From Maritimibacter sp. (GTDB lineage Bacteria; Pseudomonadota; Alphaproteobacteria; Rhodobacterales; Rhodobacteraceae): a stretch of DNA of 7,686 nt. Position numbers and translations under genes: made by a program. The stretch covers positions 1 through 7,686 of the forward strand of contig JAGRMP010000296.1 in assembly GCA_020441225.1 (NCBI GenBank), written 5' to 3'. Below, piece after piece: positions 1 through 6,269 of this stretch (positions are counted from its first letter, which is position 1; each line of letters starts with the position of its first letter). The notes below the pieces were generated by a model. The model was not told where the DNA came from and did not search any database. It was given only the letters and a program-made list of their open reading frames with translations.

Positions 1-1948
1 GGATGTCGAAGCCGGTGATGAGCACATCGGTGGGGAAGTATTTCTCGAGCTCTTCCGTCTGCTCGGGCCAGCCGAGCGTGCCGATCGGCCAGAGACCCGA
101 CGAGAACCAGGTGTCGAGCACGTCGGGGTCGCGCCAGACCGGGTAGACCAGCCTGGTCGGGTCCTGGTCGATGACATATTGCGCGAGGCTCTCGGCCAGC
201 ATCTCCTCGGCCGCCCTCTTGTCGGCCACCTGGACGATGCGGGCATGCGCGATGGCCGCGGGCGTATCCGCGATGTCGTCGTGGAAGCGGTCCTGGATCT
301 CTTCGAAGCTGGCACCGCAATGGTGGACCTCGCCCATATGCACGATGCCGTCGATCAACAGCCGCATCATGTCGAGATGGTCGATTTCGCCGCCCTTGCC
401 GATCCGCCGCTCGGTGCCGAGGTCGAGCCCGTACCAGACCGGGATCTGGTGACCCCACCAGAGCTGGCGCGAAATGCACCAGGGCTCGATGTTCTCGAGC
501 CAGTGGTAATAGGTCTTTTCCCCCGCCTCGGGGATGATCTTCGTCCGCCCGTCGCGCACCGCGTCGAGGGCGGGGCCCACGACCTTTTCGGCATCGACGA
601 ACCACTGGTCGGTCAGCATCGGCTCGACCACCACCTTGGAGCGGTCGCCGAAGGGCTGCATGATCGGCTTGTTCTCGACGTAAGGCACCGCGACCTCGAC
701 CTCGTCGCCGCTCTCGGGGTCGATCTTGGTCACCGTTTCGGTAACCGCGAGCCCTTCGTCGTTGATCTGTTCGATTACGCGCGCGCGCGCCTCGAACCGG
801 TCGAGCCCGCGCAGATCGTCCGGCACCAGGTTCAGCGTGTCGACTTCGGCCTCGGTGAAGCCCGCGCCCGCCGCGATCTCCTGCGCGCGGTTGGCGCATT
901 CCCCGTAGGACAGCCCGTCGGCGCGCATGTTGCCGGCGGTGTCCATGAGCCGGTACATCGGGATGCCATTGCGCGAGGCGACGCCGTAGTCGTTGAAATC
1001 ATGCGCGCCGGTGATCTTCACAGCACCCGAGCCGAAGCTGGGATCGGGGTAATCGTCGGTGATGATCGGGATGAAGCGGCGGTGTTCCTTCGGCCCCACC
1101 GGGATCTCGCAGAGCTTGCCGACGATCGGCGCATAGCGCTCGTCCGAGGGGTGCACCGCGACCGCACCGTCGCCCAGCATGGTCTCGGGCCGGGTGGTGG
1201 CGATGGAGATGTAGTCGCGCTCCTCCTCGAAGGTGACGTTTCCGTCCTCGTCCTTCTCCACGTAGGTGTAGGTCTCGCCGCCCGCGAGCGGGTATTTGAA
1301 GTGCCACATATGGCCCTGGACCTCGATATTCTCGACCTCGAGGTCGGAGATCGCGGTCTCGAAATGCGGGTCCCAGTTGACCAGCCGCTTGCCGCGGTAG
1401 ATCAGGCCCTTTTCGTACATGTCGACAAAGACCTTGATGACCGCGTCGTGGAAATCGGGGCTGTTCTCATGCCCCGTGCGCGGATCGCCCGGCGCGCCGG
1501 CCATGGTAAAGGCGTTGCGGTCCCAGTCGCAGGACGCGCCGAGGCGCTTCAATTGCTCGACGATGGTGCCGCCGTATTGCGCCTTCCATTCCCAGACCTT
1601 GGCGAGGAAGGCCTCGCGGCCCAATTCGCGGCGCGACGGCTGCTGGGTGGCGGCCAGCATCTTTTCGACCTGCAGCTGGGTGGCGATGCCGGCGTGGTCC
1701 TGGCCAGGCTGCCACAGCGTGTCGAAGCCGCGCATCCGGTGCCAGCGCACCAGGATATCCTGCAGCGTGTTGTTGAAGGCGTGGCCCACGTGCAGCGCGC
1801 CGGTCACGTTCGGCGGCGGGATCATGATGGTGAAGCTCTCAGCGCCCGGCTTGGCATTGGCACCGGCACGGAAGGCATGCGCCGCGTCCCATTTTTTCGA
1901 GATCCGCGGCTCGGCGGCGGCGGCGTCGAAGGTCTTTTCCATGGCCAT
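1..1948 (-). CDS. valS: Valyl-tRNA synthetase, N-terminal ~649 residues (runs off left edge)
   Basis: Class I aminoacyl-tRNA synthetase that charges tRNA-Val in the cytoplasm. The reverse strand reads through without a stop to the left edge, giving about 649 of the roughly 900-1000 residues usual for bacterial ValS. Visible landmarks: the HIGH-type ATP site in [14 protein letters not shown] (H53 and H56); the CP1 editing-domain signature [17 protein letters not shown] starting at residue 251; the catalytic-core stretch [17 protein letters not shown] around H500; and [10 protein letters not shown] around residues 612-621. The KMSKS loop, anticodon-binding domain and C-terminal coiled coil lie outside the window. 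I chose ATG at 1948 (MAMEKTF) because GGGAG lies about 9 bases upstream; an in-frame ATG two codons later (1942) is possible. The gene is divergent from zntB. Nothing suggests damage or an unusual domain arrangement. Confidence 0.97.
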   Translation of the reverse strand, partial: MAMEKTFDAAAAEPRISKKWDAAHAFRAGANAKPGAESFTIMIPPPNVTGALHVGHAFNNTLQDILVRWHRMRGFDTLWQPGQDHAGIATQLQVEKMLAATQQPSRRELGREAFLAKVWEWKAQYGGTIVEQLKRLGASCDWDRNAFTMAGAPGDPRTGHENSPDFHDAVIKVFVDMYEKGLIYRGKRLVNWDPHFETAISDLEVENIEVQGHMWHFKYPLAGGETYTYVEKDEDGNVTFEEERDYISIATTRPETMLGDGAVAVHPSDERYAPIVGKLCEIPVGPKEHRRFIPIITDDYPDPSFGSGAVKITGAHDFNDYGVASRNGIPMYRLMDTAGNMRADGLSYGECANRAQEIAAGAGFTEAEVDTLNLVPDDLRGLDRFEARARVIEQINDEGLAVTETVTKIDPESGDEVEVAVPYVENKPIMQPFGDRSKVVVEPMLTDQWFVDAEKVVGPALDAVRDGRTKIIPEAGEKTYYHWLENIEPWCISRQLWWGHQIPVWYGLDLGTERRIGKGGEIDHLDMMRLLIDGIVHMGEVHHCGASFEEIQDRFHDDIADTPAAIAHARIVQVADKRAAEEMLAESLAQYVIDQDPTRLVYPVWRDPDVLDTWFSSGLWPIGTLGWPEQTEELEKYFPTDVLITGFDI

Positions 1949-2144
1949 GGCGGGGGCTCCCGGTTCACGTGTCGCTCATCGCCGGGTGTTTACCCGAGGG
2001 GGGCGGGGAGGGGAAGGCGCAAGGCCGAGAAAAACCGTGGCCCGGGCCGGGCGCGGGGTGCGGCGTCGACCGGACGGCAAACGGGGCCGATCCCCCGGTG
2101 ACGCGGGCGCGCGGGCGGCGTAGGCTCGGGCCCGGAGGTGCCCC
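1949..2144. promoter_or_regulatory. Divergent valS / zntB intergenic region
   Basis: This 196-bp gap must hold the start signals of both divergent genes. On the plus strand, a weak sigma-70-like pair is GTGACG (2098-2103), a 17-base spacer and TAGGCT (2121-2126), followed by the strong ribosome site GGAGGTG (2134-2140) just before the zntB ATG. On the minus strand I find no convincing -35/-10 pair for valS. A small hairpin, CGGGT-GTTT-ACCCG (1983-1996), falls in the presumed valS leader. A four-codon reading frame (1979-1965) sits between it and valS, with no ribosome site, so it is probably chance. Confidence 0.4.
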
Positions 2145-3134
2145 ATGGTGGAACGGATCGCATATGGCTTCGGGCCCGACGGCAAGGGCGGCCCGGTCGC
2201 GCTGCCGGCGCGGGCGGACGCGCTGTCGCCGCCCGAGGGCGGCTTCGTCTGGGTGCATATCAACGCCACATCCGAGGAGAGCCAGGACTGGATCGCGGGC
2301 GCGGGTTTCGACCCGATCGTGCGCGATGCGCTCAGCGCCACCGAGACCCGTCCCCGCGCCACCCTGCACGGCGAGACGGTGTTGATGAACCTGCGCGGGA
2401 TCAACCTCAACCCCGGGTCCGAGCCCGAGGACATGGTGTCGCTCAGGATGTTCCTGTCCCGGGGCCTGGTGGTGACCGTCGAACGGCGCGACCTCACCGC
2501 GGTCGACGACGTGATCGCCGGGTTCGCGCGGGGGGCAGGCCCCGCCAGTGTCGGCGAGCTGGTCGCGCGCCTCGCCCTGCGCATCGCCGACCGGGCCGAA
2601 CCGGTGGTGGCGACGCTGAACGAGCGGATCGACGATCTCGAGGACGAAGGGGCGGCGCTCGACGCCCATGGCCGCCGCGGCGAGTTGTCCGACGTCCGCC
2701 GGATGGCGATCGTGATGCGCCGCCACATGTTCCCCCAGCGCGACGCGCTCTCGACGCTCGAGATCGAGGATCTCGACTGGCTCGACACGCGGGCCCGTGC
2801 CCGGCTGCGCGAGGCGACCGAACGGGTGACCCGGCTCGCCGAGGAACTCGACGCGATCCGCGACCGCGCCCAGGTGGTGCATGACGAGATCATGGATCTG
2901 CGTGCCGAGGCGATGAACCGGCAGATGCTGCTGCTCTCGGTCGTCTCGGCGGTGTTCCTGCCGCTCGGGTTCATCACCGGGCTGCTCGGCATCAATGTCG
3001 GCGGCATCCCCGGGTCGGGCGCGCCCTGGGCCTTCTGGGTGGTGGTGGCGCTGCTCGTGGTGCTCGCAGGGGGGCTGGTGTGGGTGTTCCGCCGGATGGG
3101 CTTTCTCGGCGGCCGGCGCGGGACGGACCGCTGA
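2145..3134 (+). CDS. zntB: ZntB-like CorA-family divalent metal ion transporter
   Basis: Inner-membrane metal transporter of the CorA superfamily (2-TM-GxN). The 329 residues match the usual length of ZntB (327 in E. coli). The N-terminal ~255 residues are soluble, with an alpha/beta part to about residue 125 followed by long charged helices (about 130-255) expected to form the cytoplasmic funnel. TM1 is about 262-281 and TM2 about 295-316, with a short basic tail. The loop after TM1 reads GINVGGIPG (282-290): the GIN tripeptide plus GGIPG is typical of ZntB rather than the GMN of magnesium-type CorA. ZntB proteins are pentameric. E. coli ZntB was first described as a zinc exporter and later work supports proton-coupled zinc uptake, so the direction of transport is left open. 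The start is well supported by GGAGGTG five bases upstream. It is probably co-transcribed with the acetyltransferase gene one base downstream. Confidence 0.92.
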   Translation: MVERIAYGFGPDGKGGPVALPARADALSPPEGGFVWVHINATSEESQDWIAGAGFDPIVRDALSATETRPRATLHGETVLMNLRGINLNPGSEPEDMVSLRMFLSRGLVVTVERRDLTAVDDVIAGFARGAGPASVGELVARLALRIADRAEPVVATLNERIDDLEDEGAALDAHGRRGELSDVRRMAIVMRRHMFPQRDALSTLEIEDLDWLDTRARARLREATERVTRLAEELDAIRDRAQVVHDEIMDLRAEAMNRQMLLLSVVSAVFLPLGFITGLLGINVGGIPGSGAPWAFWVVVALLVVLAGGLVWVFRRMGFLGGRRGTDR

Positions 3135-3135
3135 G

Positions 3136-3606
3136 ATGGGCGGCGCGGGACAGAGCGCCGGGCGCGGCGACTGGCGCATCGTCGCGCTTGAACCGGCCAC
3201 ACGGCACCTGCTCGACCGGATCGCGGCGGAGGTCTTCGACGGGCCGATCCGACCCGAGGCGCTTGTCGCGTTCCTCGAAGACCCGCGCCACCTGATGATG
3301 CTGGCCGAGGCCGGGGGCAGGGTGGTCGGCATGGCCTCGGGAACAGAGCTCCTGCACCCCGACAAACGCCCGCAGCTCTTCATCAACGAGGTCGGCGTCG
3401 CGCCTGCCTGGCAGCGGCAGGGCGTCGGCCACGCCCTGGTCTCGGCGCTTGTGGCCGAGGCGCGCGCTCGGGGCTGCGACCATGCCTGGCTGGGCACTGC
3501 GACCGACAACCTGGGCGGAAACGCCTGTTTCGCCTCGGTCCCGGGCGCGACGAAGGGCGAGGCTTTCGTACTCTACGAGTGGGAAATCCCGGATCCAGAG
3601 GAGTGA
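3136..3606 (+). CDS. GNAT-family N-acetyltransferase
   Basis: A 156-residue single-domain GNAT protein, expected to transfer an acetyl group from acetyl-CoA to an amine of unknown identity. The acetyl-CoA pyrophosphate-binding motif A is clear: strand FINEVGVAP (82-90) followed by QRQGVG (93-98), matching the family pattern Q/R-x-x-G-x-G/A, then an amphipathic helix (about 99-112). The next part is less standard: a GTATDN strand/turn (120-125), then GGNACF where many relatives have an N-x-A-x-x-L-Y helix. The layout with LHPDK before motif A resembles the AAC(3)-I-like group of GNATs, but that does not establish aminoglycoside activity. The frame is open further upstream, to 2995, but that would overlap zntB by 140 bases. 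The ATG one base after the zntB stop is more likely and implies translational coupling, since no good ribosome site precedes it. Confidence 0.85.
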   Translation: MGGAGQSAGRGDWRIVALEPATRHLLDRIAAEVFDGPIRPEALVAFLEDPRHLMMLAEAGGRVVGMASGTELLHPDKRPQLFINEVGVAPAWQRQGVGHALVSALVAEARARGCDHAWLGTATDNLGGNACFASVPGATKGEAFVLYEWEIPDPEE

Positions 3607-3652
3607 CCGGCGCCGAAACGCCACCCTCGGCCGGATCAATGCCGGAGGCTTT

Positions 3653-3677
3653 CCCCTTTATCTTGGTTCAAATACTC
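3653..3677. repeat. AT-rich 3'-end island, possible dispersed short motif
   Basis: A short AT-rich island ending in CTTGGTTCAAATACTC lies in otherwise very GC-rich DNA, about 50 bases after the acetyltransferase stop codon. From memory, similar strings (read on the other strand as GAGTATTT...CCAAGAT) recur downstream of genes in many Rhodobacterales genomes. Only one copy is present in this window, so its repeat status cannot be shown here. Confidence 0.3.
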
Positions 3678-3749
3678 AAATCTACCGCGCAAGCGGCCGG
3701 TTCCCGGCCCGTTGGCTCCGCACACCCGGCCCCACGACCGAAACCACGG

Positions 3750-3775
3750 CACGCCCGCGCGTCAGCGCGGGCGTG
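3750..3775. terminator. Perfect 11-bp hairpin, likely bidirectional terminator
   Basis: CACGCCCGCGC and GCGCGGGCGTG form a perfect 11-bp GC-rich stem around the loop GTCA. It lies between the ends of two converging genes, 47 bases after the metF stop and 143 bases after the acetyltransferase stop. Neither side has a proper T-run; the minus-strand side has only a short TTT. It is therefore either a weak intrinsic terminator working in both directions or a 3'-end stabilising structure. The small hairpin at 3782-3794 lies between it and metF. Confidence 0.55.
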
Positions 3776-3822
3776 GGTCGACGGGCGAAGCCCGGCGAAA
3801 TCTCTGCTGCGGCGCCGCGCCG

Positions 3823-4701
3823 TCAGGCGACGTCGCGCAGCTGCATCCGCGGGGTGACGCCGAGCGCGCGGGCGATGTCCTGGGTCAGCGACGGCTTGTT
3901 CAGCGTGTAGAAATGCAGATCCTCCACCCCGCCGTCGATCAGATCGGCGCAGAGCTCGGTTGCCAGCGCCACGGACAGGAGTTCCTCGCGTCCGTCCCGG
4001 GTGGCCTTGTCGAAGGCGTCGTCGATCCAGCCCGGCACTTGCGCGCCGCAACGGGCGGCGAAGGTCTTCACCCCCGACCAGCGTTCGATCGGCAGGATGC
4101 CGGGGATGATGGGCGCCTCGATCCCGGCCGATACGCAGGCGTCGCGGAAGCGGAAATAGGTCTCGGGCTCGAAGAAGAACTGGGTGATCGCGCTGTCCGC
4201 GCCGGCGTCGATCTTGCGCTTCAGCCAGTCGACATCCGCTCCCGCATACCCGGCTTCGGGGTGCGGATCCGGGTAGGCGCCGACCCGGATCTTGAACTTG
4301 CCCATCTTGGCCAGCGCCTCGATCAGTTCGACCGTGTCCTTGAACCCGTCCGGGTGCGGCACGAACCCGCCCTGGCCTTTCGGCGGGTCGCCGCGCAGGG
4401 CGACGATCTCGGTGACCCCGGCGGCGGCATAGCTCTCGGCGATTTCCAGCGTCTCTTCCCGGCTCGCGTCGACGCAGGTGAGATGCGCCGCGACGTTGAG
4501 CCCGTAGCGCTTGCCGATGGTGGTCACCGCGTCATGGGTGAGCGCGCGGGTGGTGCCGCCGGCACCGTAGGTGACCGAGACGAAGCTCGGATCGAGCGGC
4601 GCCAGGTCGCGCACCGTGTCCGACAGCCGAAAGGCGCCGGCGATATCGCTGGGCGGGAAGAACTCGAAGGACAGACGGGGCGTGGTTTTCAGGGCAGACA
4701 T
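3823..4701 (-). CDS. metF: Methylenetetrahydrofolate reductase
   Basis: FAD enzyme that reduces 5,10-methylenetetrahydrofolate to 5-methyltetrahydrofolate, the methyl donor for methionine synthesis; cytoplasmic. The product has 292 residues, close to the 296 of E. coli MetF. It is a single TIM-barrel domain without the regulatory C-terminus of eukaryotic MTHFR. Visible signatures: SFEFFPP (11-17), whose Glu13 aligns with catalytic Glu28 of E. coli; TYGAGGTTR (44-52); ALRGDPP (101-107), with Asp105 matching the flavin-modulating Asp120; and ITQFFFE (172-178), with Gln174 matching the folate-binding Gln183. I chose ATG at 4701 (MSALKTTPRL). A longer frame to 4794 would run through the operator region into metR, and its extra 31 residues look non-homologous. 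The ribosome site is weak (GCGAG). The gene is divergent from metR and probably under its control. Confidence 0.96.
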   Translation of the reverse strand: MSALKTTPRLSFEFFPPSDIAGAFRLSDTVRDLAPLDPSFVSVTYGAGGTTRALTHDAVTTIGKRYGLNVAAHLTCVDASREETLEIAESYAAAGVTEIVALRGDPPKGQGGFVPHPDGFKDTVELIEALAKMGKFKIRVGAYPDPHPEAGYAGADVDWLKRKIDAGADSAITQFFFEPETYFRFRDACVSAGIEAPIIPGILPIERWSGVKTFAARCGAQVPGWIDDAFDKATRDGREELLSVALATELCADLIDGGVEDLHFYTLNKPSLTQDIARALGVTPRMQLRDVA

Positions 4702-4721
4702 GGCATGACTCGCTTTTGCGT

Positions 4722-4750
4722 TTGACCTCTTGTATCCGCCGCAAACTAGT
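4722..4750 (+). promoter_or_regulatory. Candidate metR promoter
   Basis: TTGACC (4722-4727, 5 of 6 to the -35 consensus) is followed after 17 bases by ACTAGT (4745-4750, 3 of 6 to the -10 consensus). The spacing is ideal but the -10 is poor. The first MetR box begins at the last base of this -10, which would suit autorepression of metR. The opposing metF promoter should lie in the same gap; TTGTCT with GATACA on the minus strand is possible but has a short 15-base spacer. Confidence 0.35.
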
Positions 4751-4762
4751 GAGACAAATTCA
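4750..4762. promoter_or_regulatory. Candidate MetR box 1
   Basis: TGAGACAAATTCA matches the published MetR consensus TGAA-N5-TTCA at 7 of 8 defined bases (the fourth base is G instead of A). It lies in the metF-metR gap, 48 bases upstream of the metF ATG and 30 bases upstream of the metR ATG, in a locally AT-rich stretch. The neighbouring genes make MetR binding the natural explanation. Confidence 0.6.
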
Positions 4763-4780
4763 TAGTTTTCACGATGAACA

Positions 4781-4793
4781 TGAAAGTGGCTCA
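4781..4793. promoter_or_regulatory. Candidate MetR box 2, overlapping the metR start
   Basis: TGAAAGTGGCTCA also matches TGAA-N5-TTCA at 7 of 8 bases (C for T in the second half). It ends on the first base of the metR start codon, and its centre is 31 bp from that of box 1, close to three helical turns, so two dimers would lie on the same DNA face. Between the boxes is another dyad, TTCA-CGA-TGAA (4768-4778), built from the same half-sites in the opposite order. Confidence 0.45.
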
Positions 4794-5716
4794 TGTATCT
4801 CGAATTTCGTCACCTGCGCACGATCCGCGCTATCCATGACGCCGGCGGGCTCGCCCGGGCAGCCGATATCCTGCACATCACCCAGTCGGCGCTGTCGCAT
4901 CAGGTCAAGGCGCTGGAAGATCAGGTGGGGATGGAGCTGTTTCACCGCCGCACCAAGCCGATGAAGCTCTCGCCCGCGGGGCTCAAGCTGCTGCGCCTCG
5001 CCGAGCGGGTGCTGCCGGAGGTGGCGGCGGTCGAGGAAGAGTTTCGCGCGATGCAGTCGGGCCGGGCGGGGCGGCTGCACATCGCCATCGAGTGCCACGC
5101 CTGTTTCGACTGGCTGTTCCCGGTGCTCGAACAGTTCCGCGCCGCCTGGCCGGACGTCGATGTCGACATCCGCATGCGCCTCGCCTTCGACGCGATCGAG
5201 GCGCTCAGGCGCGAGGAGGTGGATTTCGTCGTCTCTTCCGACCCGGTCGAGCTGCCCGGCGTCGCGTTTCAGCCGCTGTTCGACTACCAGCCGATGTTCG
5301 TCTGCGCCAAGGGCCACAGGCTCGCCGGCAAGGACTGGATCGAGGCCGAGGATTTCGCCGAGGAGACGCTGCTGCATTACCCGGTCGAACGGACCAAGCT
5401 CGACGTCTTCACCGGGCTGCTCACGCCTGCGCGGGTCGAACCGCGCCACATGCGCAGCGTCGAGCTCACCGAGGTGATCCTGATGCTGGTGGCCGCGGGC
5501 CGCGGCGTGACGGTGCTGCCCGATTGGGTGCTGCGCGATCTCGCAAGGCGGCCCGATTACGTGGTCAAGCCGATCACCGCGCGGGGCCTCTCGAAACGGA
5601 TGTACGCCGCGGTGCGCGAGGAAGACGCCGCCCGGCCCTATCTCGCCCACATGGTGCGACTCGCGCGGTCGGAAGCGGTGAAGCTGCAGCGCGGCCAGAC
5701 CGGCCCGGCCAGGTGA
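4793..5716 (+). CDS. metR: LysR-type regulator of methionine biosynthesis
   Basis: DNA-binding regulator, 307 residues, normal for the LysR family. The N-terminal winged HTH covers about residues 1-65, with a helix-turn-helix around GGLARAADILHITQSALSHQ (18-37), followed by a linker helix and a periplasmic-binding-protein-like effector domain from about 95. It resembles E. coli MetR strongly and not only in the HTH: RLHIAIECHACFDWLFPVLE (94-113), the FDY segment, ETLLHYPVERTKLDV and the LPDWV segment all have clear counterparts. In E. coli the co-effector is homocysteine, and the targets include metE, metF, metH and metR itself. Divergence from metF with MetR-like boxes between supports the same role here. 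The start at 4793 is preceded only by a weak ribosome site (GAAAG). The C-terminus is shorter than the E. coli tail, which is not critical. Confidence 0.94.
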   Translation: MYLEFRHLRTIRAIHDAGGLARAADILHITQSALSHQVKALEDQVGMELFHRRTKPMKLSPAGLKLLRLAERVLPEVAAVEEEFRAMQSGRAGRLHIAIECHACFDWLFPVLEQFRAAWPDVDVDIRMRLAFDAIEALRREEVDFVVSSDPVELPGVAFQPLFDYQPMFVCAKGHRLAGKDWIEAEDFAEETLLHYPVERTKLDVFTGLLTPARVEPRHMRSVELTEVILMLVAAGRGVTVLPDWVLRDLARRPDYVVKPITARGLSKRMYAAVREEDAARPYLAHMVRLARSEAVKLQRGQTGPAR

Positions 5717-5718
5717 GT

Positions 5719-5751
5719 CGGTTGATTCCACGGCGAAATTCCGTGCAACCG
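5719..5751 (+). terminator. Stem-loop just after metR
   Basis: CGGTTG (5719-5724) pairs with CAACCG (5746-5751), and inside it CACGG (5729-5733) pairs with CCGTG (5741-5745) around a 7-base loop; four bases bulge on the left side. It begins two bases after the metR stop codon. No T-run follows, so it would be a weak intrinsic terminator or a 3'-end protecting structure. Confidence 0.45.
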
Positions 5752-5774
5752 GCCCTCAAATAGAGCTTTGTGTC

Positions 5775-5792
5775 ACAGCACGCGGGTGCTGT
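5775..5792. repeat. Perfect 7-bp inverted repeat, 4-base loop
   Basis: ACAGCAC and GTGCTGT are exact complements around GCGG. It lies 58 bases after the metR stop. It could be a second termination hairpin, part of a small RNA or a DNA operator; the sequence alone does not decide. Confidence 0.4.
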
Positions 5793-5823
5793 CGGCAAAC
5801 CCCCGCTCAACCTTCGGCATAGG

Positions 5824-5845
5824 CCGTTAAGCGCGCGCTTAGCGG
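5824..5845. promoter_or_regulatory. Palindrome TAAGCGCGCGCTTA, candidate operator
   Basis: The 14 bases 5828-5841 are a perfect palindrome. With flanking CCG/CGG and one T/G position, the symmetry extends to 22 bases. It ends six bases before GATAAA (5852-5857), the best -10 candidate for the PepSY operon, so it would overlap the -35 region. A dimeric regulator, possibly the LuxR-type protein encoded by the operon, is a reasonable binder, but this is inference. Confidence 0.4.
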
Positions 5846-5930
5846 GGCCGGGATAAACCGTTGAGCAATGGCCGCGGTGCCGGCGGGCGGCGATGTCTCG
5901 GCCACCGGCGGATGATCCACCGGACACCTC

Positions 5931-5964
5931 GCGGCCCGGTCGACCCCCACGGAGACCGGGCCGC
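5931..5964 (+). promoter_or_regulatory. Strong 11-bp stem-loop in the PepSY-gene leader
   Basis: GCGGCCCGGTC (5931-5941) and GACCGGGCCGC (5954-5964) are perfect complements around a 12-base loop (5942-5953) containing a run of five C. The structure ends 23 bases before the ATG at 5988, leaving the ribosome site AAAGGAA (5977-5983) single-stranded. No T-run follows, so it does not look like a terminator. An mRNA-stabilising or regulatory leader structure is more likely. Confidence 0.5.
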
Positions 5965-5987
5965 ATCCAACCTGAAAGGAAAGACAT

Positions 5988-6269
5988 ATGCGTAAACTTC
6001 TCATGACCGCCGCCCTCGTGCTCGCCACCGCCCCCGCCGTCACCCCGGCCTTCGCCACCGAAACCTCGGCAGAGCTCGCCGTCGGCACCCAGCTCGGCAC
6101 CACCGAAGACGCGATCAAGACCATGCTCACCGACATGGGCTGGGAAGTCCGCAAGCTCGACACCGAGGACGGCATGATCGAAGCCTACGCGGTGATGGGC
6201 GACAAGATGGCGGAGATCTACGTCGATCCGACCACCGGCGAAGTCGTGAAGCTCAGCGATGAGGACTGA
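5988..6269 (+). CDS. Secreted PepSY-domain protein
   Basis: A 93-residue exported protein. The first 23 residues form a classic Sec signal peptide: basic MRK, a hydrophobic core rich in Leu and Ala, and an AFA cleavage site before Thr24. The mature ~70 residues form one PepSY domain (about 37-90), with the typical ending EAYAVMGDKMAEIYVDPTTG (65-84). PepSY domains are small alpha/beta modules found as inhibitors, sensors or accessory parts in periplasmic and haem-handling proteins; no enzymatic residues are expected. The start is well supported by AAAGGAA. Its 3' end overlaps the next gene by 11 bases, so it is the first gene of a translationally coupled three-gene operon. Its likely role is a periplasmic partner of the cytochrome b561-like protein, inferred from context. 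The ligand or partner is unknown. Confidence 0.9.
   Translation: MRKLLMTAALVLATAPAVTPAFATETSAELAVGTQLGTTEDAIKTMLTDMGWEVRKLDTEDGMIEAYAVMGDKMAEIYVDPTTGEVVKLSDED

Larger units (their letters stand above)
3607..3822. other. Convergent intergenic region, GNAT gene / metF
   Basis: This 216-bp stretch separates two converging genes and carries no credible coding frame. It holds, in order, a weak CCGG/CCGG hairpin followed by a pyrimidine-rich run (3631-3660), an AT-rich island (3653-3677), a 6-bp hairpin GGCCGG-TTC-CCGGCC (3695-3709), the perfect 11-bp hairpin at 3750-3775 and a 5-bp hairpin CGGGC-GAA-GCCCG (3782-3794) close to the metF stop. Transcription-termination and mRNA 3'-end functions are the likely explanation for most of these. 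Confidence 0.6.
5717..5987. other. 271-bp structured non-coding region between metR and the PepSY operon
   Basis: No credible protein-coding frame is visible here. The region is unusually dense in inverted repeats: four separate hairpins at 5719-5751, 5775-5792, 5824-5845 and 5931-5964, followed by a ribosome site before 5988. It must contain the end of the metR transcript and the promoter of the downstream operon. I see no strong -35/-10 pair; GATAAA (5852-5857) is the best -10 candidate. Confidence 0.6.

Noticed and set aside
1965..1979. Four-codon reading frame in the valS leader (minus strand)
   Set aside because: No ribosome site and no Val codons, so it does not look like a leader-peptide attenuator; such short frames are common by chance.
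179..2101. 640-residue open frame on the plus strand
   Set aside because: It lies exactly opposite valS. The reverse strand encodes an unmistakable ValS, while this frame has low-complexity Arg/Gly/Asp/His-rich content typical of high-GC antisense shadows.
1949..2144. T-box-type control of valS
   Set aside because: T-boxes belong mainly to Gram-positive bacteria, and no T-box core sequence or antiterminator pair is visible.
2995..3135. Longer start for the acetyltransferase
   Set aside because: The extra 47 residues would overlap the zntB membrane region in another frame and look like a frame shadow; the ATG at 3136 fits the family length.
1965..3509. 514-residue and overlapping 408-residue open frames on the minus strand
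   Set aside because: They lie opposite zntB and the acetyltransferase gene, both well recognised; composition is shadow-like and no domain is visible.
3136..3606. Aminoglycoside resistance gene (AAC(3)-I)
   Set aside because: Only the general GNAT fold and a loose layout similarity are visible; chromosomal placement beside zntB and lack of mobile signatures do not support calling resistance.
3712..4725. 337-residue open frame on the plus strand
   Set aside because: Antisense of metF; no recognisable domain.
4702..4794. Longer start for metF
   Set aside because: It would use the operator region as coding sequence and overlap the metR start; MetF homology begins just after ATG 4701.
4769..5731. 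320-residue open frame on the minus strand
   Set aside because: Antisense of metR, whose protein is clearly homologous to MetR along its length.
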